Shown piece by piece: positions 1 to 12,800 of a stretch of DNA of 64,000 nt; position 1 is the stretch's first letter, and each line of letters starts with the position of its first letter. Location of the stretch: NCBI GenBank assembly GCA_030144725.1, contig JASKMD010000024.1, forward strand, positions 6,397,682-6,461,681. The letters run 5' to 3'. A program made the translations under genes and the position numbers. The stretch comes from Haematococcus lacustris. Lineage: Eukaryota; Chlorophyta; Chlorophyceae; Chlamydomonadales; Haematococcaceae. Under the pieces are notes generated by a model that did not search any database, was not told where the DNA came from, and saw only the letters and a list, made by a program, of their open reading frames with translations.

Positions 1-58
1 AGCTTGGACCTAGCTTGGATAGGTAGATATAAAGGTAACAACAATATACCAAACCCCT

Positions 59-113
59 CACAAAGGGGATGTGTGTGAGTAAGAGCTATAGAGTAGGGTA
101 GGGCTCATGCTAG
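59..113 (+). repeat. Dispersed repeat, related copy inverted at 23185-23236
   Basis: The stretch containing caaaggggatgtgtgtg and then gtagggtagggctc is matched in reverse complement at about 23185-23236, which has the same blocks in the same order with small changes. The two copies are about 23 kb apart in opposite orientation, as expected for a dispersed repeat or an element end. Confidence 0.5.
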
Positions 114-236
114 TAGTAGACCTGGAGGCACCCACACCAGAAGGCTGAGCTGAAGTGGGCACTAGGCACACTATCAGTAGCCTTTACAACAGCGATCTCG
201 CAGCCTGTGTTTGATTACAACTCATGCTTTGTTTTG

Positions 237-268
237 GTGTAGCATGAGGGCTGTAGGGATCAAAACAT
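237..268 (+). repeat. Direct repeat, partner at 2087-2118
   Basis: The sequence around gtgtagcatgaggg and tgtagggatcaaaac recurs at 2087-2118 with about two mismatches, in the same orientation and 1.85 kb away. It could flank an inserted segment, but I see no coding content in between that names an element. Confidence 0.45.
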
Positions 269-2808
269 GCAGATGAGCACGAAGACGTTATACAGGTCAC
301 TGCTGCGTGCAGTGGATCAGCACTTCACGAGCGTGGCTGGCAACACGCAGTGGCGGGCATTCCTGCTGTCGCAGTTCCGAGTCCGTACATCTGACGCCTC
401 ACATCGCGCTAAGGTTGCTGAAGACTACGCGTTCCTATTGTCAAACATCGCACACCACCAGGCAAGTCGCCTCCCCAGTTCTGCTGGACTTGGAATTTCA
501 CGCGTCACAGTCCTTGCAAGCAGACCTACAGCTTGCACTGATGCCTCAAGCACACTGTTCGAGGTCGTGTTTTGACTACCAATAGGCCTGGTTGCATCCT
601 AGCTGGCCTGACTGCCAACCCAGCCTGCCCTGACTGCCCATACAGCCATGTCATGCCAAACAACATCTGTTATTGCGCCATGGCAGCAATGCATGGGCTG
701 GCAGTGCGACCAATTCGCTGCACTCGTAGCTCCTGCATTACAACATATATGGTATAGACAGATGTCCAGGTCTAGCATATACTTGAGCTACATCTGCCAT
801 CGCATGAATACCTTCACGGCTGCCATCGCAAGTTAGCTTTCTGGGGTGGCTGTGTGTGGGGTGAAGAGCATCAACAGCTGCTATGATGGAGCTGCTGTGT
901 TGTTTGTTGGTGCTTAAATCGCTAAGCCACCAGCCGGGTATGGCTGCTGGGCATGGACACCTCTGGCGTGGCGCTGTGCTTGCTGTCCTGTGAAGCCGGG
1001 TTGTGGTGGATGTGCCTGTTGGCTTTGGGCTAGTTTACGTGGGTGTGGTAGCCATGCCCCCTGGAGGGATCACTCCCTGGGTGTGATATGAGTTATCAGT
1101 ACAGGAAACCACTGCGGCGTGCTGGACATCGTGCTTTGCCTGCGCGCAGAGCCTTCTCGTACGCTACAACATCGGGGTGGACAGTGAGGACAGGAACAAG
1201 GCCATGGTGGCGGCTGTGGCAAAAAGAGTGGGATTCAAGCTCCCCAGCCAGCAATGATGGTAGCGTCCATTTTTGCTTGGGTGGGGGTGTGAGCCCGGCC
1301 AAGAAGACAAGCAGTGGACAAGGCGGGGTGATAGTTCACCCTGACCCTGCATGCAAGATACACCGTGGTTATTCTGTGGGCAAGATGTCCTGTGGGTTTG
1401 TAAAGCTGTGTGCTATCCTCCATGTAAATAGTGATTCCAATCATATCTGGCTTGCGTGGCTGTGACATGGGTTGAGCACTGTTGACTTGTTTTTATTCAT
1501 GCCAGTGTTTGACTGTCCTTGCGGCTGATGGCCCCCTAGCATTTCAGCTTTCTTTGTTTTGGTGGTTGATTACACGCCAAGCCACCAGCCTGGCATAGCT
1601 GCTGGGCATCACACCGCTTGCATGGCTGCATCAACAAGCCCCACCTGGTGGACAGCATCCTCAGGGCGGCAGGCCTGACCTCCTCAGGCCTGCCTGTGCA
1701 GCTGCTGGGGCCAGCTGCAGGCAGCGCTCCCTGCCAGACAGTGCAAGGTCCAGCAGAAAAGGCTGCAGGGTCCAGGGCAGGGTCCAGGAAAGGCCAGGAA
1801 AGGCAGGGTGCGGCCAGGGGATCTGGGTGGCCTGTAGGTGGTGGGCAGGTGCTGGGGACCACCCTGCTGTTGCATGGGGAGGAAGTGGTGGATGGTGTGC
1901 AGGTGGCAGTGGAGAGTGTGAGGAAGGGAGCAGGGGAGGCAGGGCAGCCGTAGGCAGCAGCTGGGCGGGCACAGTCAGCTGGGTGGCAGGGTGGACAGCA
2001 TTGCCAGTGGGTTCAGGATCATCTGGGCCAGCGCCTGGTACCGCTATGCCATGATTGGGGTTGGTGGGTGGGTTGACATGGGCATGGTGTAGCATGAGGG
2101 ATGTAGGGATCAAAACTTGTAAGTCTCTGGCACCGTCACCGTCGAACCTTTCCTTCCTCCTCAGAAGGCCACAGCGCATCCGACAACACCCACGTAGTAG
2201 CACAGGCGATTAGGTTGGATAAGGTGGAGTTGAATGTGGATACTCATTTACTTGCCTAATCTCAACCACCCCGGTTGTCGTGTTCTCCCAACTGTCAAGC
2301 CATCATGATATGAAGTCGCCAGGCTAGGTGTACTACAGCGATAACACAAAAGTACACGAAGCCTGTGAGTGCCCGTCACGAGCTCAATTGTTGGATCCAA
2401 CTAACCCAACTGATCCAATAATCCAACTGCGTTTACACGCACCGCTTGGCTGCCCCACCCAGCAACCCCTTGGTCTCAGCCAGCCAGCCAGCTCTCAGCA
2501 GCAGCAGCCCCTCACCGCCATTTGACATAGCAACGAATGCCAGCTCATGCCGGCTCCCTTGCCATGCACACCCCGTTGTCCTCTCTGGCACCAATGGGCA
2601 CGACTCGGCAGCACACGACAGCTGTTGGCAGGGTCTCAACAGCTTTTGGCGGGCTGGCTCAACCACCGGATTCTTACCAACTGCTGGCGGCCCCCACTGC
2701 GCTGGGAGTGTTACCCAAGTGTAAACCCATGACGCCACCCTATGTTGCCCTGCACCGACCCCCTTCCCGTCATACCCCTTGCCATGCAGCCATGCATGCA
2801 GTCACATG

Positions 2809-5800
2809 TCAAGCTGTAACATTGGTGATGGCGTGCTCCTTGTTGATGCGCTTGACAATGCCGGCGATGACCTTGCCCGGCCCGATCTCATAACTCTTCC
2901 CCAGCCCCTTGTCGAACAGGGTCTTCAGGCTGTTCTCCCACAACACAGGGGAGGTCACCTGAGGCCAGGGCAGGACAGGGCAGGGCAAGCCAGGCTATCA
3001 GTCGTGTTTTTTAGCAGCGCCACAGGGGCAGGGCAGGGCAGGGCAGGGCAGGGCAGGGCAGGGCAGGGCAGGGCAGGGCAGGGCAGGGCAGGGCAGGGCA
3101 GGGCAGGGCAGGGCAGGGCAGGGCAGGGCAGGGCAGGGCAGGGCAGGGCAGGGCAGGGCAGGGCAGGGCAGGGCAGGGCAGGGCGCAATAGGGGGTCAGG
3201 AGCAGCTGGGTGGGCTGACCCCCTTTACAAGAGGGCTACAATTTGCCCAGCCCAGTTCATCAGAATGATCGCAATCAAATAAGTGAGGAAGTGACAACCA
3301 AGCATGGCCTTGTCCTTTGCAGCAGACCATCCGGTACCCTACTGGGTTGCAGCTTCATGCATGCCCATGCATGCCCATGCATGCCCATGCACATCCTACC
3401 CAGTAGCCCTCCCCCAGCCCAATTGTAGCCGCAGGGGTGGGCAGGGTCGGCAGTCCTACCACACCTGCTGGGCCAGGATCTGCCTGATGGTGGCAGGGTC
3501 AGAGTGTGGCTGGGCATCGACGTTGGAGATGACTGGGATGCGAGGGGTTCTGCAGGCAGCGGCACGAGGGAAGATTAGGGGCAGGCCAGGGCAGCTCAGG
3601 CAGCAGCACAGGGGAGTCATAGCCAAGGTGAGGCTGGCGGGAAACACAGTCAAGGTCAGACTGAGCCCCAGCCCCAGCCCCAGCCCTGAGCTCCAGCCCC
3701 AGCCCCAGCCCCAGCCCCAGCCCCAGCCCCAGCCCCAGCCCCAGCCCCAGCTCCAGCCGTGCGACTCCCCCTGCTGGCCCCACTCCCTCACACTGCACCC
3801 AGCTTGCCCCGCCCCACCATCACCTCGCCTTTCCCCCCACACATCTTCACAGACAGTGCCGTTAACCTCCACGAGCAGCCACACCTCGTAGCACCTGGAC
3901 CCCTGCTGGCCTGGCTGTAGCACCCTACCGCAAAGGTAACACTCCAGCAATGCCGGTGCAGTCATCTGCACCCTACACCACCAACAAACACTACGACCAA
4001 ATGTCCCCCACTCCCCCCCCCCCTGCCCTGCCCTGCCCCCCCCCCCCCCTGCCCTGCCCTGCCCCCCACCCCCCTGCCCTGCCCCCCCCCCCCCCCTGCC
4101 CTGCCCCCCACCCCCCTGCCCTGCCCTGCCCCCCACCCCCCTGCCCTGCCCTGCCCCCCACCCCCCTGCCCTGCCCTGCCCCCCACCCCCCTGCCCTGCC
4201 CTGCCCCCCACCCCCCTGCCCTGCCCTGCCCCCCACCCCCCTGCCCTGCCCCCACCCTGCCCTGCCCTGCCCCCCACCCCCCTGCCCTGCCCTGCCCCCC
4301 ACCCCCCTGCCCTGCCCTGCCCCCCACCCCCCTGCCCTGCCCTGCCCCCCACCCCCCTGCCCTGCCCTGCCCCCCACCCCCCTGCCCTGCCCTGCCCCCC
4401 ACCCCCCTGCCCTGCCCTGCCCCCCACCCCCCTGCCCTGCCCTGCCCCCCACCCCCCTGCCCTGCCCTGCCCCCCACCCCCCTGCCCTGCCCTGCCCCCC
4501 ACCCCCCTGCCCTGCCCTGCCCCCCACCCCCCTGCCCTGCCCTGCCCCCCACCCCCCTGCCCTGCCCTGCCCCCCACCCCCCTGCCCTGCCCTGCCCCCC
4601 ACCCCCCTGCCCTGCCCTGCCCCCCACCCCCCTGCCCTGCCCTGCCCCCCACCCCCCTGCCCTGCCCTGCCCCCCACCCCCCTGCCCTGCCCCCCAACCC
4701 CCATGTCGGGCCACCAGCAGGTTGTAGTCCACCCCCTTGCACAGCTCAGGTCAGGCAGCGTAGCCGCAGGGGCAGTGCAGGTGCAGCCCACCTGAGGTCC
4801 GTGGCGTCCAGGGCTGTGAGCAGCTTGGCCACAGCTGGCTGCATGTACTCGGTGTGGAAGGCCCCGGCTACTGCCAGGCGCACCGTCATCCTGCGGGGCC
4901 CGGCACACGGCAGCACACAGCAGCAGAGGTGAGAGGGGAGGGGAGGGGGGAGGGGAGGGGAGGGGAGGGGGGAGAGGGGAGGGGAGGGGGGTGGAAGGAT
5001 GGATGGCTAGGGGTGGGTGGATGGGTGGGTGGGTATGGGGGGAGGGCAGGCAGCAGAGGGTGATTCAAGCACCCCAGTCCCCCGAGGTTTCAGCTGCCTC
5101 TTGAAGCCCCTTAACGCCCACTCAGTGGCCACACCTGGCTACCATGGCGCACCTTCACCCACCATCTCTTAACCATGCAGCCACGGCATCATTTCAGAAC
5201 CCCTGCTCCCCTTGCCTGCCTGCCCCTGCCTGGCCCCTGCCTGCTGCCCTCCCACTGACCCTCTCCCCCTCCGCCTGTCTAAACAATACACCAGGAGGTC
5301 TGCCCGCTGGCCCTGAACCCCCCGGCTTCCTGCACCTGGCCTTGAAGCTCTTGCCCAGCTTCTCCACCGCGGCACAGCCCTCCTTGGAGCCGCTGACCGC
5401 GTAATTGCCAGGGCACAGGTAGTTGGCGATCTTCACCGCCTTGTCCTCACCCACCTCCGCGGTGGCAGCCTGATCATGGTTCCGGCAGCGGGCAGGGGGC
5501 ACAGCAGCAGGGGGTGGGCTGGGGGGAGGGGAGGGGAGGGGAGGGGAGGGCTGGGTGGTGGCAGCAGCTGTGGCAAGGCAAGTCAGGGGGAGTCACTGAG
5601 AGGGGGTGCAGCCAAGCGGAGGTGGCCAGGGGCTAGTTGAGGGGCAGGCAGGCAGTGTGGAGGGGGTGTGCGGTGACAGTGGAAGTGAGCTGGACCCTAG
5701 GCCTAGGTGGCTGCTGCCGCTGCTGCTGCTGCTGCTGCCACAGCCTGCAGGCCCCACAACCTCACCCACGACGAGCAGTGGCCAGCTGACATGTCCCACC

Positions 5801-7637
5801 CTGCAGTGCTGGCTCCGCCCTCGCTGCCCTCAGCCCCTGCCCCTCTCCTCCACCCTGACCTTCACCAGCCCGCCACAGCCCCGCGGTCCTCATTGGATGC
5901 AGTCCCTGCCCCTGTGCCCTCACTCAGCTGCCCTCCCCAGCCATCACCGCAAAGCTAGCACTGCAGCAGCGTGGGCAAGCAGCTGCTCAGCAGCTGCCAC
6001 CACCCCCTCTCACCGCACAGAGCTCTGCTACTTTGGATGAGTCTAGGCCGACGACGGACACCATGCCTGAAGGGCTGGCGTCCGCTGCCGCCTGCATGCT
6101 TTCGCCCCTCAGCTTCACCAGCCGCAGCCCGTCCTCAAAGCTGTGCGGGCAGAAGAAGAGCAAAGAGGTCACAAAGCTGAGCAAGCACAGGTGATGGCTG
6201 GGAGGGGGAGAGGGGAGGAGGGCTGGATGGTGGTGGCGGTGGCAGGGGCAGGAGGCAGCGGTGGTTAGCAAAGCAGCAGTGGGTGTGGGTGTGGGTGTGG
6301 GTGTGGGTGTGGGTGTGGGTGTGGGTGTGGGTGTGGGTGTGGGTGTGGGTGTGGGTGTGGGTGTGGGTGTGGGTGTGGGTGTGGGTGTGGGTGTGGGTGG
6401 CCAGCGGTGCACCCCAGTAGGTGAAGACGTGGCCTGCCTGGGGCCATACAGTGCAGGCGCTTGCCCTTCACTGCCAGAGGAGCACCCTGTCCTTGCAGCC
6501 AACACTGGCACCCAGAGTGAAAAAGTGGGATGTACTGGCAAGTCTGGCACCCAGAGTGACAAGAGTAGGCTGCAAGAGAGGAATCGGTCAGGCGCCTAGC
6601 TGAAACATTAATGATAGGCATGTATAGACCAGTTTGGATGGGTAGGGAGGTAGGGGAGTTGGAGACCCTAGTCCTCCAGTGACCAGATGGTGTAATAGGG
6701 GGGGCACAAATATTCAGAGTGAGTTACACTGCGGTGAAGGTGACGCTGAGGTTGGGGTGTGTGCCTGGCAGTCAGCTTGCCCCGGGCAGGCTGTGCTAGG
6801 CCAGTCATACGAGTCCAGGCCTGTCATCCACTGCCTGCATGCGGGGCCATGGAAGCTGACCTGAAGGCGCCCGCAAAGGCCAGGGCCGTGTACTCCCCCA
6901 GGGATAGCCCGCAGGCCACGTCAATGGCGTCCACAGCGGCCTGGCCCTCAGTGGCCCGCAGCTTCTCCACAGCTGCCAGGGAGGCGACGTAGATGGCCGG
7001 CTGGCTGTACACGGTGCTGTCCAGCTTCTCCTTGGGTCCCTCCACGCACAACTGCTTGTGCAGCAGCCAGTCGCAAACACGCCTCACACCGCAGCCTATG
7101 ACACAGGGCCACTACCCGTAGCAAGGCCTGGTGGGCGCCATACTGCGCGTTTCAGTACTGGGTGCAGGAGGATGTTGTGCTGGCAGCGTGCAGGGAACAT
7201 GGGTCAGGAAGTTTGTTTAGGCACATGCTGGCATTGTGTTTGCCTGGGGTACTGCACATGGTGCAGGCTATGGGCCTGCCAGCCAGATGATGGTCAGCTG
7301 CTGGTGCTGCTGCTGGTGCTGGCGGAGCATTCAATGCAAATGGCTGTGTTGACAAAACGCCTACCTGCAGCAAGTCGTAACCAAGTATCTCCGACGCTTT
7401 ATCGAACATGGCCTTGGCAGCGGGTACCTCCGCTACAAGGTCCTTGGCCATGCCCACGCTCTGCGCGCCCTGGCCTGGGAAGAAGGCTGCCACACTGGGC
7501 TTATAGTCATCGAACTTGGTGTCTGAGGGAGCGTGCACCACGGCGGGAGCGGCTACGGCACGCACGGAGACGTTGCGTGCCCGTGCGCAGTATGAAGCAG
7601 CGCGGTGGCTAGATGCGGCTCCCCGAGCAATCCTCAT
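2809..7637 (-). CDS. Malonyl-CoA:ACP transacylase, plastid-targeted, 7 exons
   Basis: Transfers malonyl from CoA to acyl carrier protein, supplying extender units to plastid type II fatty acid synthesis. Exons on the minus strand: 7637-7365, 7051-6861, 6140-6014, 5469-5336, 4890-4792, 3549-3465, 2958-2809. All introns are GT-AG, all phases agree, and they sum to 353 codons (352 aa), normal for FabD plus a transit peptide. The first 45 or so residues are Arg/Ala/Ser-rich like a chloroplast transit peptide. FFPGQGAQ lies near residues 52-59. GLSLGEY holds the nucleophile Ser near residue 141 (Leu replaces the usual His of GHSLG). GAFHTEYM holds the catalytic His near residue 254. The end matches the FabD pattern with EIGPGKV. 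The start is the ATG just before the transit-like stretch. Introns carry long simple repeats. Family assignment is secure; plastid location is inferred. Confidence 0.95.
3026..3184. repeat. (GGGCA)n pentanucleotide array in the last FabD intron
   Basis: About 31 near-perfect copies of gggca/ggcag in a row, inside the intron between exons 6 and 7 of the malonyl transacylase gene. On the transcript strand it is (TGCCC)n, C-rich. Confidence 0.95.
3665..3757. repeat. (CCCCAG)n hexanucleotide array
   Basis: Roughly 15 units of ccccag with two interruptions (ctgagct, agctcc) in the fifth intron of the malonyl transacylase gene, upstream of its sixth exon. Confidence 0.9.
4013..4697. repeat. Minisatellite of ccctgccctgccccccacccc units in a FabD intron
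   Basis: About 685 bp of tandem units near 21-26 bp, all C-rich on the plus strand and G-rich on the transcribed gene strand. One unit near 4240-4262 is shortened. It sits in the intron between exons 5 and 6 of the malonyl transacylase gene. The array is open in all frames because the unit lacks stops, so long apparent ORFs here are not genes. Confidence 0.95.
6280..6399. repeat. (GGGTGT)n hexanucleotide array in a FabD intron
   Basis: About 20 perfect gggtgt units in the intron between exons 2 and 3 of the malonyl transacylase gene. Confidence 0.95.
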
Positions 7638-9118
7638 CTTTTCGCAACGCCCTCACGAAGACCAAGCTGCGAGCAAGTGGGTTGTGCGTGCACCTGGATT
7701 ACCGCACGTTACTTCCAGCCGCAATGTCGTCCCCGCGTGCGTTACTCACTCTACAAACTTATAAATTTCGTTGGACGATACCTGTGAGCGAGAGCGATGA
7801 TACTCAAGTGCACTGAGTATTGCTCGGTGTTGCCAATGCAAGGGAGTGGTCAACAATTAGGTCATGGGTGACTGTGCGTCTTTGACGACATACTTAACGA
7901 CGAGTCAGGCCAACAAAACTTATTCAACACGGAACAACATGTTGGACTGTGGGTAATCTCACTCAGCTACTCCAATGAAGTCGAAGCATCCTCGGTCGCA
8001 CCCTTGATGACCGCCAACCCCACACCGATGGCACTCCTTTCCCCTAGACCACTGGGCCCTGTGGCAGGCTCGACCTACTCGAAGCTTACTCGACCACTCC
8101 CCTGACGTGACCTCTTGCACCCTGACTGTGGATGCCCTGCCCTCCTCCTCCAGACCCCACCCCTTGCACCCTGACCCGAAATCCCACCCACTGCCTGGTG
8201 CGGGCGATTTGACGCAGACCCTAACCCTAACGTGTTGTGTGAGCCTCCTGACCCAGCACCCGCACCTGAAGGGAAGAAGGAAAGACTACGCCCTCACCAT
8301 TGGGCGTCCATCAAGGGAGAAGAGTGGCCTCAGGGCATGCCCTTGCTATCCTCCCACCAGGGACAGGTGGGTGTGGGGGGAGGGTTGCCTGGCTACCGGT
8401 CGCACCCTGTGGCCAGGTCAACATCCTTCCCCCACCCGCACCTGCCAAGGGTTCCAAGATGGCATACGACTACATTGGTGATGCCCCGCCCCACCCCACC
8501 CCCACTCTCCCCTGTGGTAATCAAGGTTGAGGCTCACTGCTGCTCAGGAGTCCCCAACATGGGGTTGGTAATCTTCATGCAAATACTCACTCTATACTGC
8601 ACCGTTTTCGATAGCGTTTGTCACATTGGCACCGGCGTATTACTACGCGTCTACTGGCAAGCGGCGCGTTAATCCTTGCAAGTGAGGCCATGCCGGCGCA
8701 AGCGATCGCGGACACACCTCAGCTGCTCACAACCGGTTGTTCTAGTGGTATGTAGCGGCATCAGTGATAGAACTGCGCTTGCTATCGAGCCAGAAGTACA
8801 ATCAATGTTTAGCCCGCCAGGCTCACTCCGCAAGCCTTTCATTGGTGCAGGCGGTGTCGGAGGACCGTCGTTGGGCAAGTTGACACTCGACATTGCTGCG
8901 AGGTGCGAATGGAAAGAGGTCTCTCTAGCCAGCCACACAGAAAAAGGGACCCCCTTGCACAAGTCGGCATGTTGTGAGCTGACCACTATGACTTTCCAGA
9001 CTTTCGAGTGTCAACATTGTTCCTAACTCAGCGACACTGCTGTTGGAGAAGAAAGCACGTCATTTCATTGAGTAGGCTTGCGGGAACATACTTTGGCGTG
9101 ACCTAACTTTGCCTTGCA
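7638..9118. other. FabD upstream region and intergenic DNA
   Basis: This holds the presumed promoter of the minus-strand malonyl transacylase gene, but I cannot point to a specific core element. A two-unit telomere-like run (ccctaaccctaa) lies near 8219-8231. Two antisense ORFs around 8670-9026 are about 105-115 codons long, but nothing in them is recognisable and no splice signals support them. Confidence 0.4.
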
Positions 9119-9665
9119 GTGCTGACTAGCCCAACCGGACCACCCCCTGGCAGCCCCACCCCCTCCCAGCCCCAGCCCCACCCCCCCCACCCCCTCCCAC
9201 CCCCTCCCACCCCCTCCCAGCCCCAGCCCCGCCCCTCCCACCCCCTCCCAGCTCCTCCCACCCCCTCCCACCCCTCCCACCTCCCCCCTCCCACCCCCTC
9301 CCACCCCCTCCCAGCCCCAGCCCCACCCCCTCCCACCCCTGGGCAGCCTACCCCTCTTGCCCCACCCCCTCCCAGCCCCACCCCCTCCCAGCCCCTCCCA
9401 CCCCCTCCCAGCCCCAGCCCCGCCCTCCCACCCCCTGTCAGCCCCAACCCCACCCCCATCCCCGCCCTCCCACCCCTTCCCACCCCCAGCCCCGCCCTCC
9501 CACCCCCTCCCACCCCCTCCCAGCCCCAGCCCCGCCCTCCCACCCCCTCCCACCCCCAGCCCCACCCCTCCCACCCCCTCCCACCCCCTCCCAGCCCCAG
9601 CCCCGCCCTCCCACCCCCTCCCACCCCCAGCCCCACCCCTCCCACCCCCTCCCAGCCCCAGCCCC
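9119..9665. repeat. C-rich minisatellite (cccctcccagccccag-type units)
   Basis: About 540 bp made almost only of cccctcccac and cagccccagccc modules in variable order. The reading frames on both strands are open for compositional reasons only (Pro/Ser or Gly-rich). No unique sequence interrupts it, so I treat it as a tandem repeat and not a gene. Confidence 0.85.
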
Positions 9666-9691
9666 TGCTGGTGCCGCCCCTGACCTGCCCC

Positions 9692-9895
9692 CCCCTCCTG
9701 CTGCACCCCCCTGGCAGCAGCAGACAGCTGGTGCTGGTGCTGCCCCTGGGCTGCCCTCCCCTCCTGCTTCACCCCCCTGGCAGCAGCAGGCAGCTGGTGC
9801 TGGTGCCGCCCCTGACCTGCCCCCCCCTCCTGCTGCACCCCCCTGGCAGCAGCAGACAGCTGGTGCTGGTGCTGCCCCTGGGCTGCCCACCCCTC
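9692..9895. repeat. 66-bp tandem repeat, three units
   Basis: Three units start at about 9692, 9758 and 9824, each beginning cccctcctgct(g/t)caccccc. The 66-bp period is a multiple of three, so each unit keeps the same 22-residue frame. The variants alternate (units 1 and 3 are nearly identical, unit 2 differs), suggesting duplication of a two-unit block. Confidence 0.85.
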
Positions 9896-12800
9896 CAGCG
9901 GAGCAGCAGGGGGTCAGGGCAGAGCTGGACACAAGCTTGACACGCAAGCGGAGGGCGGGCGGGAGGGATCGGACCCAACATGTCGAGCAAGGTAACGTAG
10001 CAGTGTCCTACACACCTTGAGTGGCCTTACCGAGTGGCCAGGTAGTAGGTACTACTCACGAAGCGGTCAAGCAATGCAGCAGCCTTGTATACTTCCGAGC
10101 ATGGGTGGAGGGGCGTCGTTACATCGGTTTGGCGTGCCATGTGCATTGTTTTGACTGCGGCGACTGTCCCTGACTGTTTGCAGAGGCTACTGGGCCACGT
10201 CGGTCGCGGCGGTCGGTCGCGGCGAGGCCCGCATGAGCAAAACTGGCATGAATTTGAATGTCAAGATTTGAGCCGCCATAGCACTCAGCACACTGCACAA
10301 TATTTAATGTTACAAGCTGCACCGCATAGCTGACAGAGTCCTCTATCCAGGGATGTGCGAAACGTAAATAGAAACTACGTGGCTGAGACGCGGCGTCGTT
10401 TTGATTACCAGGGGTCGGTTTCCTAACATTTCCTGCCATATTTTTTTTAGTTGGGGTCGCCTGACTGCTGCCCTGCTGCCCTGCTGCCCTGCTCCTCCTA
10501 ACCTCCACCCCTCCAACCTTTGACAGCTGCAGACCTCAATCCATCCCCTCTGATCCACCAGCCGTGAGGGACACGGCAGCCTCAGTAGTATAGATACTGA
10601 CCCAGAGGGGTACAGATCTGCCAGAGGGGTACAGATAGATACCCCTCTGGGTCACCCCTCCCATTGAACCACCACGTAAGGGACATTTGACTTTGCGGCG
10701 TGCCTGGTGAGAGTTGAGTTGTCATTTTAACGCGAAATGCCTTATCTTTGCGTTGCGCTTGCGCCTGCGCGCCCGAGCTGCTGGCACCCACGGTGACCGG
10801 CAGTCTGCCAGGCACGCGAACGGTTCCGCTGTGCGCGATGGGCCTTTCAAGTGCTGCCTAACAACACCCACAACGCGGGATGCAGAGTTCTCCGCTGCGG
10901 TACACTGCTGTACACTTTATGCATGGAGCCCAGTTTTCTCAACGTCATCTTACACAGCCAGCTCAATCCCACTCTGCCTGCTCAAGGGTGCTCAAGGGTG
11001 CTAGGTGGAATGGGTGGAAAAAGGCTGCAACCTCAGTGTGCAACTCATGTTGTTCAGCTGGCTTGCCATGTCAGCCCATCATCCAACAGGGGCACTCACA
11101 TGATGGGCTGTTGCTCCACGGCAGGTGAGGTCACAGGGTTGGTGGCAGGCCTAGTGAGGATGGAGAGCCCCGGTAGTGGCTGCAGTGCCGGCAGGGCCGG
11201 GTGGTGCTGGCTGGACCCCTGCAGCTGTGATGGGTGCGAGGGTGGTTGGTCTGGGAGATGGTGGGGGCAGGGCGCATGGGCTGGCCCAGGCTGTGCAGGT
11301 GCTTGCGTGGGTGTGGAGCTGAGATGTGGCATGGGCTGGAGCTGGCTGGCTGGCTCCTGCCCCCGCAGCCGCTGGCACACAGCATGCTCAGCTGCAGCAG
11401 CCTCAGCACATGCTCTGTGGGCCAGTGGAACCTGTTGAGGCTCCAGGTTGCTGCAGGCCTTGATGACTTCATACATCATGGCTGTGACCTGGCCAATGGC
11501 TGTGTGGCTGCGTCCGGAGCTGTAGAAAGCTGCCTCCCCCTCCACATGGATCTCTACCCAGCCTGTGCTGCCAGCTGGTGTAGACCTCTCACAACACGTT
11601 AGGGTTCTTCAACCAGTGACGCAAGGCTAGAGAGTTCGATTGAGTTCGATGGTCGTGAGACCAGCATTAACAGAGTGGGCAGCATGGAGGAGGGTTTGCC
11701 CACCTTTTGGAGCCTAATCCGCAAGGGATTGATGCAGCTGCCACTGCTGTGCTCCTACTGTGGTCTCCTCCAAGTTTCAGAGCCCCTGAGCCAGTGCATG
11801 TTGGTTATCATGTTGGACATGGGGTCGGGCTCCTAACACATCGCGCACTATCCATCGCGTTAAAAAAGGACTCACTGCTACTGGGTCAACGTACATCAAG
11901 TCCGCAGGCTCGGTAGGGTCGGATACCCGGCAACATGCCCTACCGGCTCAGCGTGTGCCTCAGCGCACCCGCTTTCCGACGCTTCAATCTGCGTGTGAAT
12001 TGGTGGAGGAATGAGTCCGGAAAAGCCGTTGTCCCTTATCGTTAGGGGGGTTGGTGGTTCAATGGGAGGGGTGACCCCTCCCATTGAACCACCACGTAAG
12101 GGTCACCCCTCTGGGTCAGTATCTATCCGTCAGTAGTATCTATCAGATCTGCCAGAGGGGTACAGATCTGCCACGACGTGTGCCCTGTGCTTTTGGCTCA
12201 GGCAGTGGGTGGACGATGTGGACGCCCAACCAAAGCCTAAGCCCATGGCAGTAGTTACGTAAGGAGCAGGTTGTGGTGGCTTGCGCAGAGCCTTGTGGCC
12301 AGGGCATCAACACCGAATCGTCGCGGACGAACTGGGAACTGGGCTATGCGGACTTCGCAGGACAGGACAGACGCCATAGCTAACAACGTGATCTCCACAA
12401 ATGCATCGTCAGCCGATAAAACCATTACCAATGTAGCACTGCTAGCACTACTAGCAGGCTGTACAACTGTGACTAGAAAATGAGACATGCATGCGTGTCA
12501 TCCCATTCGTTTGTTTTCTCAAGCGATTAGACAAAGACATACATAGTTGATCCTCCAGGTTCTGGCTACCACTGGCTATTCGAGCAGTGCTACCAGGTTG
12601 GCCCCTTGCCATCACTCTTCATGGTCCCTCACACATGTTCAAAAAGCCTTATAGCTGGACCAGTGGTTTGCAACGCTCAAACTGCCAGGCTTGTGCCACC
12701 CCACCCACCCCACCCCACCTGCATGACCTTTATAAATCATGAGACCCCCCCCCAATGTCTGGTGAGTCGTCACTGCAGCATGATCTGGCCTAGACCTGTC

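Larger units (their letters stand above)
1..2808. other. Intergenic region with diverged repeats, no supported gene
   Basis: I see no convincing gene here. Open frames are short and lack splice-supported partners. The region lies 3' of the malonyl transacylase gene. It holds two copies of a roughly 30-bp motif (237-268 and 2087-2118) and two similar stretches near 929-955 and 1579-1605 (core ccaccagcc...gctgctgggcat). This suggests degraded repeats or an old insertion. Confidence 0.5.

Noticed and set aside
4013..4908. Long Gly/Gln- or Pro/Cys-rich open frames on both strands
   Set aside because: They are produced by the stop-free minisatellite in a FabD intron and extend across known exon boundaries.
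8676..9026. Antisense ORF pair of about 105-115 codons
   Set aside because: No recognisable domain, no splice support, and overlapping frames on both strands suggest chance.
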